This document shows positions 54,105 to 64,000 of a DNA stretch of 64,000 nt, piece after piece (positions within the stretch are counted from its first letter, which is position 1; each line of letters begins with the position of its first letter). Origin of the DNA: Bemisia tabaci (lineage: Eukaryota > Arthropoda > Insecta > Hemiptera > Aleyrodidae); NCBI RefSeq assembly GCF_918797505.1, contig NC_092802.1, positions 8,451,480-8,515,479 on the forward strand. The letters are read 5' to 3'. The notes beneath the pieces are model-generated. The model made no database searches. It was given only the letters and a program-made list of their open reading frames with translations, and was not told the DNA's origin. Both the position numbers and the translations under genes were made by a program.

Positions 54105-54368
54105 TGGATCATATATAGCAAAAAGGAGCCAGCGTGATTACAGTGTCGTAAAAATGTTGCTTCTTCATAATTATCTACAAAATCTCTCAGAAAAGCACAC
54201 GGTTTTTGCTCCTCACCAAAAAATTGTTAATTTCGAAGGAAAATAATTTCGTGTAAATTTTAATACTATACGTATAATGAGTAACTTTAAAAAAGGAAAG
54301 AAGAATTTATGTACTCGATTTTGGAAGCACTGTAATCACGCTGGTTCCGTTTTGCTAAAAGCAATCCA
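54105..54368. mobile_element. MITE (GCAAAAAGGAACCAG family), copy 2
   Basis: The left end is TGGATCATATATAGCAAAAA then GGAGCCAGCGTGATTACAG. The right end is CTGTAATCACGCTGGTTCCG then TTTTGCTAAAAGCAATCCA. Confidence 0.8.
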
Positions 54369-54407
54369 ATTCTAACTCCCTGTTTCTATACGCCTATATA
54401 TGTGCCT

Positions 54408-54707
54408 TCAATGGAACTCTATTGCATGTGCCAGGAGTTCGTGATTTAAGTACTGAAAGCTTTGTAAAATTTCTCGAGGAACACGATGGGATGCTGCCAC
54501 CGGTTTTCTCTAAAACGAACTCCCAAACAAAAAAAAAACTCTCTAAGTTAAGGCCGTAGCGGAGGAGATAACCCACGCTATTCTGGGAGTCCACCTCTGT
54601 TTCGAGCCGAGCTCTCCGTTGCCATGTTTTTAGTTTTGAAGCCCCTAAACAAAGTGACAACCCTGTTAATGCATTTGCGTCCTATCATTTAATGGAGAGT
54701 TCCGATC
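54408..54707. mobile_element. Degraded copy of the ~508 bp palindromic MITE (h)
   Basis: AATGGAACTCTATTGCATG, AACACGATGGGATGCTGCC and GAGATAACCCACGCTATTC keep the left-arm order, followed by the central AGTTTTGAAGCCCCTAAAC. It ends about 54707, where AATGGAGAGTTCCGATC begins unrelated sequence. The right arm is missing. Confidence 0.65.
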
Positions 54708-55127
54708 TTGCGGTTTTCTTCTTTCGGTTCAGTATACCTTGTACCGACAAGTTATATAAATATTCAGGCGTTATTCAGGTCGAAAAATATAAATTTTTCA
54801 GGGCAGACTATGAAAAATCAGTATCTGAAAGTCGGCGAGAACGAAAACACACCAACTCGGAAATTTTTAAACGCTTAATTCTGTCATCAAACATGGTGTA
54901 TCGATTTCAACTTGGTGCTTTACAAAGTCTCTAAGTAAGTACTTGTTCTTTGGCACCAAAAAGGTTTTTCTAAAACTAACTTCTTCGCCCGCTGCGCAGT
55001 TTTAGGTGTTTCCTGAACAATTTTTTCCCCCCGAGTTGATTGACTCACTGATTCAATTGTCAGTCCAAAATGCCCGACAGTTTTTTGCCGAAATAAAATT
55101 TATAAGCGGATATTTTCAACGTTAAAA
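54708..55127. other. Stretch with no identified feature
   Basis: An 80-codon frame at 54692-54934 is unassigned. Confidence 0.35.
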
Positions 55128-55382
55128 TGGACCGCGTTAAACAAAAAAGAACCAAGCTACATCAGCTATTGCCAAATTTAATCGGGCAATTTAATTTTTA
55201 CATGAAAGCGGTTTTGTGGATTTTTATGGAAAATTTCTACGAATTTTCTTCATAATACAAAGCAAATTCTTTAAAATTTTGAAAGGAATCCGCACAAACG
55301 TTCTCTCGTAAAAATTCAAATTCCCCTGTTAAATTTGGCAATAGCTGACGTGGCTTGGTTCCTTCCTGTTTAATGCGGTCCA
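55128..55382. mobile_element. 255 bp TGGACCGCG-family MITE, intact copy
   Basis: The left end is TGGACCGCGTTAAACAAAAA and the right end is CCTGTTTAATGCGGTCCA. Subterminal GAACCAAGCTACATCAGC mirrors GCTGACGTGGCTTGGTTCC. AA flanks both sides. Confidence 0.85.
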
Positions 55383-56719
55383 AATGTAGTTAGGTTATTT
55401 CGTCCGTGAGTCAAGGACTTATCAGGTTGTGTTGGCAACAGGGATTCCGAAGGTTGGAGACAAGAGGATCCTGGGTATTAAAACGGGGATCCCGAATCTT
55501 CTGGGTCGCCGCATAGATTTTCATTACCTAGCGGAGCCAGGTCCTTGGGTCCGTCCCACTAATTGAAGCTCGGGATTCATGGCACCGCAGGGGACTCGCA
55601 TGTCTTTACTAAAGCAGAGACCGTTGCAGCTACTGAGTTATTACGCACATCAACAGGGGTGTCAAGTTGTCACACGTAATCTTTTTTTTCTGCATTTGTC
55701 GTCAAACGAAAACAAAGGGTCAGCTGCGATGATTATAGATCGCATTCGATTGTGGTTCGACGTAGAGTCCCTTTATACTGTGAGTAAAGACAATGCGAAT
55801 CCATTTCTGATCGGTTCCAGTATTTTAGGCCCTCAAAGTGTCGAAATCCGATTTTATGTGAAAGGGGGCGGAGATAGGAACTCTGGAATGAGTTGATCAA
55901 AGATTAAAAAAACATCCGATCTGTGTTATCTTTATTCCCGTGTGACATCCATAAGCCGCGTTGTCTCAACTTTCTCTATGAAGGGACTCTAGTTCGACGT
56001 ATCGTTTAGTTCAAAAGAATAGAACATAGCCTCAAACAAAAATTTAATGATTTCAGTAGGAAAAGCTGAAAATGAGAAAATTCCGAACAATTTCACTTAC
56101 ATTGTTATTTTATACTTATGGAGATCAAAAATCTATCACAAAAAACCCGTTCCCTCGGATTACTCAATTGATTTTTGAGGCTATGTTTACATGTTGAACC
56201 AATCGATGTAATCTCACCTGTTTGATGTTTCGAATACGATCCATAAACTCGTGTTAAAATGATCATTGTTGCCCCTAATGACCACCGTTGCCCCGGAGAC
56301 TAACTTTCTCCTTGAGCGATCACTGTTACTGTCAAGGACCATTCACAGCAAGAAAAAGTAACCTATATCTTGTATTCAATATGGGAAGTTAATCACGAAG
56401 TAACACAAGGTGCTAGTTGGTTTTTTGTGTTAGTTTTCCCTGTGTCAAATCGACCAAATGTTTGAGTTGAGGTGACCAAATCTTTGTGTTAAAAATCTGC
56501 GACCTCGTTGAAACTATGTAGCCACCCGCTAGGATTGAAGATGGATCACATTAGTGATAATCCAATGCGTTAGCCATTCGAAAGTTGCGTCCACAAGTCG
56601 TTTACGCAGACTATTACCACCAAGGTTCCACGTCTAATATTATACGCGTCGTTTCAAAATTTCAAAATGTATACCAAAAAATCTGCAAGCCTTTTAACCG
56701 ATTGCAGCGGAGCTTTGCA
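55383..56719. other. Stretch with a 105-codon unassigned frame
   Basis: Plus-strand frame 55579-55896 begins MAPQGTRMSLLKQRPLQLLS and ends GGGDRNSGMS. No family is recognised and splice or promoter support is lacking. Around 56400-56500 a GTGTTA-rich segment has short imperfect repeats. Confidence 0.25.
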
Positions 56720-56780
56720 GTTTTGAAAACGCCTTCAATTGAAGGGGATGCGCCGCAACACACCAATGCTCGATAAGTGG
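56720..56780 (+). mobile_element. CGCCTTCAAAT-family fragment
   Basis: AAAACGCCTTCAATTGAAGG, then GCGCCGCAACACACC and TGCTCGATAAGTGGTAT, match the left arm of the element at 8179. Confidence 0.55.
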
Positions 56781-56942
56781 TATGACCCAAGCTGACCCGT
56801 CCTGCCTTTTAACTAGTGGTCCTTCTACACAATCGTGATCTTGATGCGCGGAGGTGATGTTTCCAGACTCGGTAGATTCCTGAAAAGTTATTCGTCACCT
56901 TCCGTCCAAAGTATCGCAAGCGCCATGCTATGTTAAAAAATG

Positions 56943-57087
56943 CCCGCCATTTTATTTTTGTACGGAGAAATTGTTGGTTGAATCTGTTTGAAAATTTCAC
57001 TGAATTTTATCGGCAATACAAAGAAAGTTCAGTGAACTCTTCGAACAGCTTCGTTGAGCAATTTTTCTGTAAAAAATAAAACGGCGG
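56943..57087. mobile_element. ~145 bp MITE (CGCCATTTTATTTTT), copy 2
   Basis: CCCGCCATTTTATTTTTGTA then CGGAGAAATTG at the left mirrors CAATTTTTCTG then TAAAAAATAAAACGGCGG at the right. Confidence 0.75.
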
Positions 57088-57149
57088 CGAACATTTTTAA
57101 ACGTCGCACGGCGCTTGTGATACTTCGACCGGAACGTGCCGATATATGA

Positions 57150-57283
57150 GCGTAAACCATCGAAATCCGATTTTGCGCCGAGCGAAACTGACCCTTCGAC
57201 ACCGTTTGAAGGGCGTCAATTTGACTGCATTGCGCTGTAATCGGAACGAAACTTTCGGAGAAGAAAGTAGCTTTAAAAGAAGG
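57150..57283 (+). repeat. Left direct repeat bracketing the GATCGAT minisatellite
   Basis: CGTAAACCATCGAAATCCGA through GTTTGAAGGGCGTC and TCGGAACGAAACTTTCGG to GTAGCTTTAAAAGAAGG is repeated at 57831-57981. Confidence 0.8.
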
Positions 57284-57830
57284 GTATGGCTTTGATCGAC
57301 ATGAATCGATCGAAAAATGAAAATTGGAATTGATCGACAAATTATCAAAAAACCGGTGTCGAGTCGATCGACGTGAATCGATCGAAGAACAAAAAATTGA
57401 ATCGATCGACGTGAATCAATCGAAAAATGAAAACGTGAATCAATCGAAAAATGAAAACGTGAATCGATCGAAAAATGATAACGTGAATCGATCGAAAAAT
57501 GAAAACGTGAATCAATCGAAAAATGAAAACGTGAATCGATCGAAAAATGAAAACGTGGATCAATAAAAGTCGTGAATCAATCGAAAACCCTTGAATCGAT
57601 CGAAAAACAAAAACGTGAATCGATCGAAATATGAAAACGCGAATCAATCGACACCGATTCGATCGACAACCGTGAATTGATCGAAAAACCCGTGTATCGA
57701 TCGAAAAACCCGTGAATCGATCGACAAACTCGTGAATCGATCAACAAAGGCCGTGAGTCGACCAACAAACACATGAATCGATCGACAAATCCGTGACTCA
57801 ATCGAAAAACCTGTGAATGGATCGACAAAC
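57284..57830 (+). repeat. GATCGAT-rich minisatellite
   Basis: A core of six exact-period 24 bp units starts at 57411 (GTGAATCAATCGAAAAATGA then AAAC), to 57554, with CAATCG and CGATCG alternating. Degenerate 20-24 bp units (CGATCGAAAAACCCGTGAAT type) continue to 57830. The 24 bp period keeps frames open on both strands, giving an NRSKNENV-type octapeptide on plus and FRSIHVFI on minus. There is no start or splice context to suggest it is expressed. Confidence 0.9.
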
Positions 57831-57981
57831 GCGTGAAACCATCGAAATCCGATTTTGCGCCGAGCACAACTGACCCATCGACACCGGTGGAAGGGCGTCG
57901 ATTTGACGGCACCGCGCTAGAATCGGAACGTCGCGGCGCGGAACGAAACATCCGGAGAAGAAAAGTAGCTTTAAAAAAGGC
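57831..57981 (+). repeat. Right direct repeat bracketing the GATCGAT minisatellite
   Basis: It repeats 57150-57283, with an extra GTCGCGGCGCG block, ending GTAGCTTTAAAAAAGG. Confidence 0.8.
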
Positions 57982-58394
57982 TTTGAATATATTTTATGTA
58001 AATAATCGAATCAAGCCGTACCTTTTTCGCATGGCTCGATAAAAGTTTACCAATTTCGGACCGGCTGATGAGGCCGGGGCCGCGGGAGGGGGCGGGAGGG
58101 GCGGGGAGGGAAGGGGGTAGGAAACTTTCCGGTTTTTTCCCCTCTTTCTTCATGCATGGCTGGCTCGGTTTTTACAATAGATTTCGCTTTCGAGAGCCGC
58201 AGCAACTACCCTCGTGGATTCGAGTTCCGAAAGAAACTTTCCTTCGGCCGCGCCCGATCGTTCACCGGATAAATGGGCGAATTGCGATTCCTCCCGGGTT
58301 GTCAGGTTGGGCGATTACTTATTTCATTTCGCGTATAGAGTGAGGGATTTATTCATAAGCATTCCTTAAGGAACCCTTTTCCTCAGGAGACCCC
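57982..58394. other. GC-rich stretch without a recognised gene
   Basis: GGGGGCGGGAGGGGCGGGGA-type purine-rich blocks lie at 58083-58118. A 91-codon frame at 58068-58343 is glycine/arginine-rich at its start through composition and is unassigned. Confidence 0.35.
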
Positions 58395-58904
58395 TATGGA
58401 GTTGTAGCATGTGTGAGGGATTTGCGATTTGAATATTGATTCTTATGTAAAATTTCTCGAGAAACACGATGGTGCCACTGGTTTTCTCTGGAAAAATCTC
58501 CCAAGCTCCAAAAAAGCTCTCAAAGTGAGGCCAAAATGGAGGGGATACCCCACGCTATCCTGAGAGTCCACTTCCACATCAAAACAAACTCTCCATGCAA
58601 AGATAGGAGGCAAATACATTAGCAGTGATGCCGTGTTTTCAGTTTTGGAGTCCCCAAATAAAGTGGCAACCCTGCTAATGTATTTGCTCCCTATCTGTGC
58701 ATGGAGAGGCTGTTTTGATGTGGAGGTGGACTCTCAGGATAGGGTGGGATATCCCCTCCATTTTGGCCTGAACTTGAAAGCTTTTTTTGAGCTTGGGAGT
58801 TGATTTCAGAGAAAACCGCAGTGGCACCATCGTGTTTCTCGCGAACTTTTACATAAGAATCAATGGTCAAATCGCAAATCCCTCACACATGCAACATCTT
58901 CATT
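58395..58904. mobile_element. ~510 bp palindromic MITE, copy f
   Basis: The left end is TATGGAGTTGTAGCATGTG and the right end is ACATGCAACATCTTCATT. Internal blocks are those of copy a, with more substitutions at the ends. Confidence 0.85.
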
Positions 58905-58922
58905 CTGTGGTTTCAGGGCATT

Positions 58923-59179
58923 TGGATCCCATTTAGCAAAGAGGAACCAGCTTGTTAAGTTTTTTTTCCAAAATCGTGCAACCTCTTTTTTTCTTTTAAA
59001 AATACGAAATATATGTACAGTATTAATATCTACACAATTATTCCCTTTTAAAATTAACAATGGTTTAGTGGGATGCAAAAACTAGTTACCATTTTGAGAG
59101 ATTTTTTAGATAAGTATGAAGAAGCAACATTTTAACAACACTGCAATTGCGCTGGTTCCTTTTTGCTAAATGCGATCTA
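58923..59179. mobile_element. MITE (GCAAAAAGGAACCAG family), copy 3
   Basis: The left end is TGGATCCCATTTAGCAAAGA then GGAACCAGC. The right end is GCTGGTTCCTTTTTGCTAAA then TGCGATCTA. It is more diverged internally. Confidence 0.65.
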
Positions 59180-59210
59180 ATTCGTCCATGCCTAATTTAC
59201 CCATGCACTT

Positions 59211-59561
59211 CACCATGACAATATTGCGATTTGAAAATCTGGCAACCTCAATCTTGATGCTTTGGCTCAGCTATAGCAAATTTTTTACATTTTGAACAAT
59301 AAAGGGTGAAGAATGAAAAACGTTTGATTGAGAAGCCTGCCAAAACCGTCTTCGTGCGCAATTTGACTCACGCAAAATAATGTGTTTCTTGTGACCGGGC
59401 AATTCAACTTTCCCGTAACCAATGTGAAATTAAAACGTTAATATCTTTGTTAGGAATTGATTCCAGTGATTTTCGATCCAAAAATTGTGTTCTACGTGAA
59501 ATTTTAATCACGAAACATGTATATCAGAATTCCTAAATTCGTACGCTGTCTCGTTTTCCAT
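59211..59561 (+). mobile_element. Partial ATGGACCACTAG-family palindrome
   Basis: From CAATATTGCGATTTGAAAAT through GCTTTGGCTCAGCTATAGC and CGCGCAATTTGACTCACGC-like sequence to GTTCTACGTGAAATTTTAAT, then CATGTATATCAGAATTCC. It matches the central and right parts of 37866-38418. The left arm is missing. Confidence 0.65.
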
Positions 59562-59810
59562 TGTAGCGTCAATCACTTGTAAGGATCTATTTCCATAGAA
59601 TTAAACAAAATCCTATTCGAGGTTTGCAAAAAATTTCCTTTTCATGATTCTACGCCAAGGACCTATTTGATACCTCCGTAATCACAAGGTTAAGGTGATT
59701 CGATGGACGCCATATTTTGTGTCAGAACGGCATGAGATATATCGCATCAATTGGTTTCATTTTTTCAGCTACTCGTCATTTTTCTCCAACTTTGAGATCG
59801 CAATTCTGTT
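59562..59810. other. Short unassigned stretch
   Basis: No feature seen. Confidence 0.3.
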
Positions 59811-60016
59811 GTCGGAAGACTAAAGCACTCACCTACGAATTTTAACAAAGGAATTGAACGTAATGAAGCCGTGGTTTTTTTAGAGAGAAAGCATCGCATT
59901 CGAGTGCAGTTTCGATATCAGTATCGAATGCGATGTTTTCTCTCTAAAAAAAACCACGCCTTTATTACGTTGAATTTCTTTGTTAAAATCGGTGAGTGAT
60001 TGCTTTAGTCTCCTGA
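59811..60016. mobile_element. 206 bp near-perfect hairpin element
   Basis: GTCGGAAGACTAAAGCACTC at the left and TGCTTTAGTCTCCTGAC at the right are the ends. Arms of about 100 bp pair through AAATTTTAACAAAGGAATTG, GTGGTTTTTTTAGAGAGAAA and GCATCGCATTCGA with almost no loop. Single copy in the window. Confidence 0.8.
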
Positions 60017-61662
60017 CAAAAAGAAGCTGTTTGAAGAATGACTATGTACACGGCCCTTAGAAGGTCCCGTTTGGTTTACATCGTGATTAAAGGAAGTTTG
60101 AGGCGTTCCTTGACATTGGATCATCCAAAAGAACAATTTCCACGATTTTCGGGTAAAACTCAACAGAATGTCTGTAAAAGACGCTTTTACGCTAGGGCGC
60201 TCTACGACGCTTACCCGCCACGGGAATATGCCATGGTAAAGATCCTCCGGAAGCTGGCATATCTCCATCTCTTCACGGATTTTTCAACAAAATGACTTCT
60301 GAAATAGTTCCCTTCAAATACTTCCCTCGCAAGGGCTCAAACGGATTTGCCTCGCAGAATTCAAAAATACAAAGGAAAAAATTCTATGATTTTGAAAACT
60401 GTAAGGTAGCAAACCTACCTCAAAATTTTCAAAACTGACGAAGTTTTTTTTTGGTATTTTCAAGTTTTTACAGAGGTGTCTCATTACTATCCCTTGCAAA
60501 AATATGTTTCCATAGTTACACTGTTGTATTTTACTATATATTGTTAAAATAGTCCTTTTCATGGTCAAAACCCTCCGTAAGACTGGGCTTAACTCTTTCC
60601 TCTCTCACAAGACTTTGCACGCCGAACTCGGATTCTCTCAATTTTTTAAGCTTACGTCGTCCTTAAATCGTCCTTTCCCGAAGGTAGCGAAACTCCATTC
60701 CAAGCTTGCAAAAACTCCGATCATTTAATTTTTTACAAGAGTGCACCCGCGCAATTTTCGTCGATAATTTGTCTCGTTTTTGCATGAAATCAATGGAAAA
60801 TCAGTGAAATTTTCAGTTTGATGTACCCAAGACTCTACAGGTTTCATTTCAATTTACGAGGGGAAGTTTGGCAAAATTGAATTTTATTTACGTTCTTCTG
60901 TGGGGAAAACGACGAAATATGAAGATAAAGTGTAACGATTTCTGTTTTGAAAATGAAACGCTAACTCATGCCATGCGTCCTTTGATTTTTAAATGTTTCT
61001 TTTTACCTTCTTTAATTGGTCCTGTTATGATGTTTACAAATCCTCGAGAAAAGGTTAGCGAGCTTAAAAAGGATTAAATTAAGACGTATAAGATTCAAAA
61101 GATTGCTCTGCTGAGATATCCCTGATTTAATTCCCCGGCATGCATGTGGATTTTTGGCATTCAAAATTGCCGAGGCGAACACATCGCTACTGAAAAGATA
61201 AAGCGTCTGCGTTTTGTAATTTTCTTGAAATAAGCAATTCGAAGAAAATCCCGTTGGAAACGGTGCATTTAACTTGAAAGGCCCTCGAAACTCAGAAAAA
61301 CACTTGAGACACCCGGTGCTTATTCAGTTAACTTCGGTACGCAATTACCCGATGCCAGATTGTTCAATCTGTAAATCTTCGAGCCGCTAACGCTGTGCGC
61401 TAAGATAATCCCTTCGAACTTCGCAACCACGTCTCTCGCTTTTTCCGTTCAGTGAACACCCATTTCTATTCTTCGCGCAGGATTTTCGACGACGTTTCCG
61501 TTAGAGATGGGATTTTCGAGTTATCTATCTATACCTCGGTAAAATTTTGCGCAAAAATATCGGGCTAATCGTTTGAACAGATAGGTATTTATCACTGATT
61601 ATGTAACTTTTTCTTCCCGATTTCCTGTAGTTTTTACATGTAACTCAATCTAAGCTATATTT
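60017..61662. other. Stretch with an 85-codon unassigned frame
   Basis: Plus-strand frame 60038-60295 begins MTMYTALRRSRLVYIVIKGS and is basic. The opposite strand is open over nearly the same span (60005-60268), so the coding strand cannot be decided, and neither product is recognised. No repeats were identified in the rest. Confidence 0.25.
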
Positions 61663-62131
61663 CTGTCGAAGGCAATTAGTCAAATCAGGCATTTTATCAA
61701 ATGCCCAGGTCAGTAGTCAAGTTTTGACAATTTACGGAATTCTGTAAATTGTAGCGAAGAGTTCACGGGTTTTCAATATTTTGGGAAGAATAACTCCTTA
61801 AATCCGCAAACTCTCCTCGTTCCTTCCTTTTTATATGCCTTTAGTACATTTAAATGTTAAAATTTTCACAATTCCATGTTTTATGATATGCTGAAAATTT
61901 CATGATAAATGCACATTCAGGATCTTAAAATCGTTTAAAATACTATTGTATGCTGCATATTTTTACAGGGAATAATTTTTTACATGAGCAACGAATTATT
62001 TTGTCTAAAATTGGGGTATAAAATCAAAATTTCAATCTAAGTAAGAATATTTGACAATTTTCCTAGGCATTCGACAATTTGCCTAGGCATTTGACAAAAT
62101 TCCTGATTTGAGTTTTTGCCTTCGACATGTA
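61663..62131. mobile_element. ~469 bp fold-back with diverged arms
   Basis: TGTCGAAGGCAATTAGTC, then AAATCAGGCATTTTATCAAA and TGCCCAGGTC at the left, are mirrored by GCCTAGGCATTTGACAAAAT, TCCTGATTTGAG and TTTTTGCCTTCGACATG at the right. Confidence 0.55.
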
Positions 62132-62561
62132 AAGTAGTAAGAGTGAATACATAGTTTTGTAAATGATAGTTATGAAACATGCTCAATGTCATACCTGGAT
62201 GATCTCCGTAGAACAAAGGACTACAAATAAACCCAATTATTTGTCGGAAATCTACTCCGAGGCTTATTTGCACGGGAAAAACTCCTATCGAAAATCCATT
62301 GTTCCTGCGGAGGAGCCCATTGTTCTTGCCGGAAGCAGAATGCGTACTAATAATCCTAGCCAGTATTAATTGCCCGAAAAGAGCGGGAAGAGCGGGGGAA
62401 TCGATAAACAGACCGTCTGATCGATTGTTGAATCGATATCGAATGACTTTGATCGATAAATAGCATTGATAAGATAGGGATTTATCGATCAAGGTCATTC
62501 GATAATCACTCGATAATCGACTCGAAGAAATCGAGGGGAATTTAAAACTGGAGACTGCCAA
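62037..62561 (-). other. Longest open frame in the window (174 codons), probably not a gene
   Basis: The minus-strand frame begins MAVSSFKFPSISSSRLSSDY and ends CQMPRQIVECLGKLSNILT. It starts inside an ATCGAT-rich hairpin (62439-62512) and ends inside the right arm of the fold-back at 61663-62131. The sequence is leucine/isoleucine/serine-rich with no domain I recognise. A chance frame across repeats is the likelier explanation. Confidence 0.15.
62439..62512. repeat. 74 bp hairpin (TCGAATGACTTTGATCGATA)
   Basis: TCGAATGACTTTGATCGATA then AAT is mirrored by ATTTATCGATCAAGGTCATT then CGA around a short loop. Confidence 0.8.
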
Positions 62562-62793
62562 TTGGACGTGTTTTAATGAAAAAATAAAAAAAAAATGTTT
62601 CTGTTGTTACCTCGACCCTGAAACTCGTTAAGATACACGCATGATAGGGTTCGCGTCACAATGGAGTTGGTTCCTTTGATTTAAATCCGTGTACAGTTAT
62701 GGCAAGTTTATTCGTAATATTTTCCGGAAGAGACTCTTCACGTTTTCGAAACAGAGCACCGAAAATACGGTGCTGGAAGAGGAAATGGCTCTA
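62562..62793. other. Short unassigned stretch
   Basis: No feature seen. Confidence 0.3.
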
Positions 62794-63046
62794 CTGCGTT
62801 CTGAGGAAAAACGCCCTATGAACATTCAACAGTTGCCACATTTCCTTCAATACAATTTTAATTTTTAGGAAAGCTATGAATATTTTTCCTTGAAATTTTC
62901 AGGACTTCAGGTGAAATTGTGAAAAAAATTATCTGAACATTGGAAGAAAAATATGCACAAATTTTCTCGAAAATTAGTGATTTACCAAAGTAAATTTGGC
63001 AACGCCTGAAAGTTCATATGGCATTTTTCCTTAGCATGGAAGTGCA
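62794..63046. mobile_element. 253 bp CTGCCGTG-family MITE, copy 4
   Basis: The left end is CTGCGTTCTGAGGAAAAACG and the right end is CATTTTTCCTTAGCATGG then AAGTGCAG. The length equals copy 1. Subterminal AGTTGCCACATTTCC and TTTGGCAACGCCTGA are conserved. Confidence 0.75.
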
Positions 63047-63344
63047 GTGCTCCAATATAAGCACTTATGCCCTGATCTCACTATCAATAATTAAGTAAAT
63101 ATTTCGAGGTCACGCTGCGCAGTCTGTATAATTTGAAAATACTAATGGAAATAGTCTGATGTCCATAATATCATTTCCGGTTTACACTCACCGCTTGCCC
63201 TTGAAATACTCCTAAAAATATTGATAGCGTGTTCAGTTGATAGTAAGAGGAAAAGAAGGAAAGAGGAATCTCAGCGATATATCCAAAAAGCGGGAGCGTT
63301 TCGGTTCTGTTACCGTGAGAAACACCATGCATAACACAATACCT
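63047..63344. other. Unassigned stretch
   Basis: No feature seen. Confidence 0.3.
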
Positions 63345-63620
63345 GCGGGCTAATTATTGAAATTTATAGAAAGTGCGATTGACACAGAAGACAACGGCAC
63401 AATTTGGCCATCCTTTTGGTTGAAATTGGTCGTTGTTGTAGAAGACGAAGGGAAAATTATGAACTAACTATATAATCTCTTCTGGGTTGCTGTTAGTCAC
63501 TCTATTACTTACTCCCTTTGTACATTACAACCACCCAGCTCTATCGATAGGATCGCTCAATTTCCTCTGTGTCTTCTATGAATATCGCTTTGTCTATCAA
63601 TTTCAATAATCAGCCCGCTG
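63345..63620. mobile_element. GATAGACAAAG-family MITE, copy 3
   Basis: The left end is GCGGGCTAATTATTGAAATT and the right end is TTTGTCTATCAATTTCAATA then ATCAGCCCGC. The interior has GTAGAAGACGAAGGGAAAAT and TGGGTTGCTGTTAGTCAC, as in the 27852 copy. Confidence 0.8.
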
Positions 63621-63698
63621 AGGTGAATCATTTGACCACCGTGCAAAACCACAAAAAGGGCGTCAGTGATGCTGCTCGTGTCGGTGTACAGTTTGTGA

Positions 63699-63850
63699 TT
63701 TCAAAACGCCTTCAAATACTGTGATACTTCACCACATCACATGAGAGTTGAAATAGTTGTATCCTCCGCGCCTGCCGTTTTCCGCAGGTTGTGACTGGTC
63801 ACAGATCTATTGATCGAGTATGGCTTGCTTTATATGACGGATTCTAGGTG
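63699..63850 (+). mobile_element. CGCCTTCAAAT-family fragment
   Basis: AAAACGCCTTCAAATACTGT, GATACTTCACCACATCAC and GAGAGTTGAAATAGTTGTAT match the fragments at 29692 and 42318. Confidence 0.6.
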
Positions 63851-64000
63851 TCTCTGTTTTTTTCTCCTAAGGTTTTGTGGCTCTTTCTTAACTGATTGAA
63901 GAACTTGAAAATTATTAAATAAATTCAAGTCGATTCACTTCCTTTATACATGGCAACCACCCGTCTTTATCAATAGTTTCGCTTTATGTTCCCTTTGTAT
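63851..64000. other. Window end, unassigned
   Basis: Resembles the right-hand GGCAACCACCCGTCTTTATC part of the GATAGACAAAG family near 63950-64000, cut by the window edge. Confidence 0.35.

Noticed and set aside
57411..57830. CRISPR-like array of short repeats
   Set aside because: Units are directly tandem with no unique spacers, and the context is eukaryotic transposon-rich DNA.
1..64000. Bacterial, phage or integrated viral DNA
   Set aside because: No operon packing, ribosome-binding sites, rRNA, or recognisable viral replicase, capsid or integrase frames. Repeat structure and splice-like signals fit an insect nuclear genome.

Overview
This 64 kb window looks like gene-poor, transposon-saturated nuclear DNA of an insect. 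It is AT-rich and has no operon-like gene packing. No open frame could be assigned to a known protein family. More than twenty families of short fold-back elements (MITEs) recur in it, many inserted inside one another. From memory several families resemble repeats of hemipteran genomes, the whitefly Bemisia tabaci in particular. That is an unverified inference and needs a repeat-library search. The only coding call with any positive support is a 43-codon frame at 2311-2442 with a signal-peptide-like N terminus, and it is tentative. || Layout. 0-3 kb: a fold-back, a 139 bp MITE and the possible small secreted-peptide gene. 3-5.3 kb: an alternating array of units that share terminal inverted repeats (TIRs), split by a 1,082 bp palindrome carrying a tRNA-like sequence in each arm (TAA target duplication) and by a 253 bp MITE (CATT duplication). 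5.4-9.3 kb: hAT-like and other MITEs, including a 1,210 bp element with interlocked inverted repeats (order A-B-A'-B'). 9.3-16.9 kb: scattered MITEs and unannotatable DNA. 16.9-19.6 kb: a head-to-tail array of about 270 bp units of the same TIR family. 20-32 kb: dense MITEs, two tandem duplications and three full copies of a ~508 bp palindrome. 32-47 kb: more nested MITEs, some bracketed by long direct repeats. 48-53.5 kb: two oppositely oriented copies of a TA-flanked element with ~95 bp TIRs, one full (2,176 bp) and one truncated. 57-58 kb: a GATCGAT-rich minisatellite bracketed by ~140 bp direct repeats. 58-64 kb: MITEs and uncharacterised DNA. || How the parts relate. Exact target-site duplications place several families: 8 bp (hAT-like), TA (Tc1/mariner-like), TAA and AT (PIF/Harbinger-like), 9 bp (Mutator-like) and 4 bp (unassigned). 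No transposase or reverse transcriptase was recognised, so the elements appear non-autonomous. The most unusual pattern is that three large palindromes sit exactly between direct repeats of about 83, 112 and 144 bp, far longer than normal transposase duplications. The other unusual point is one TIR family that builds both alternating and head-to-tail tandem arrays.
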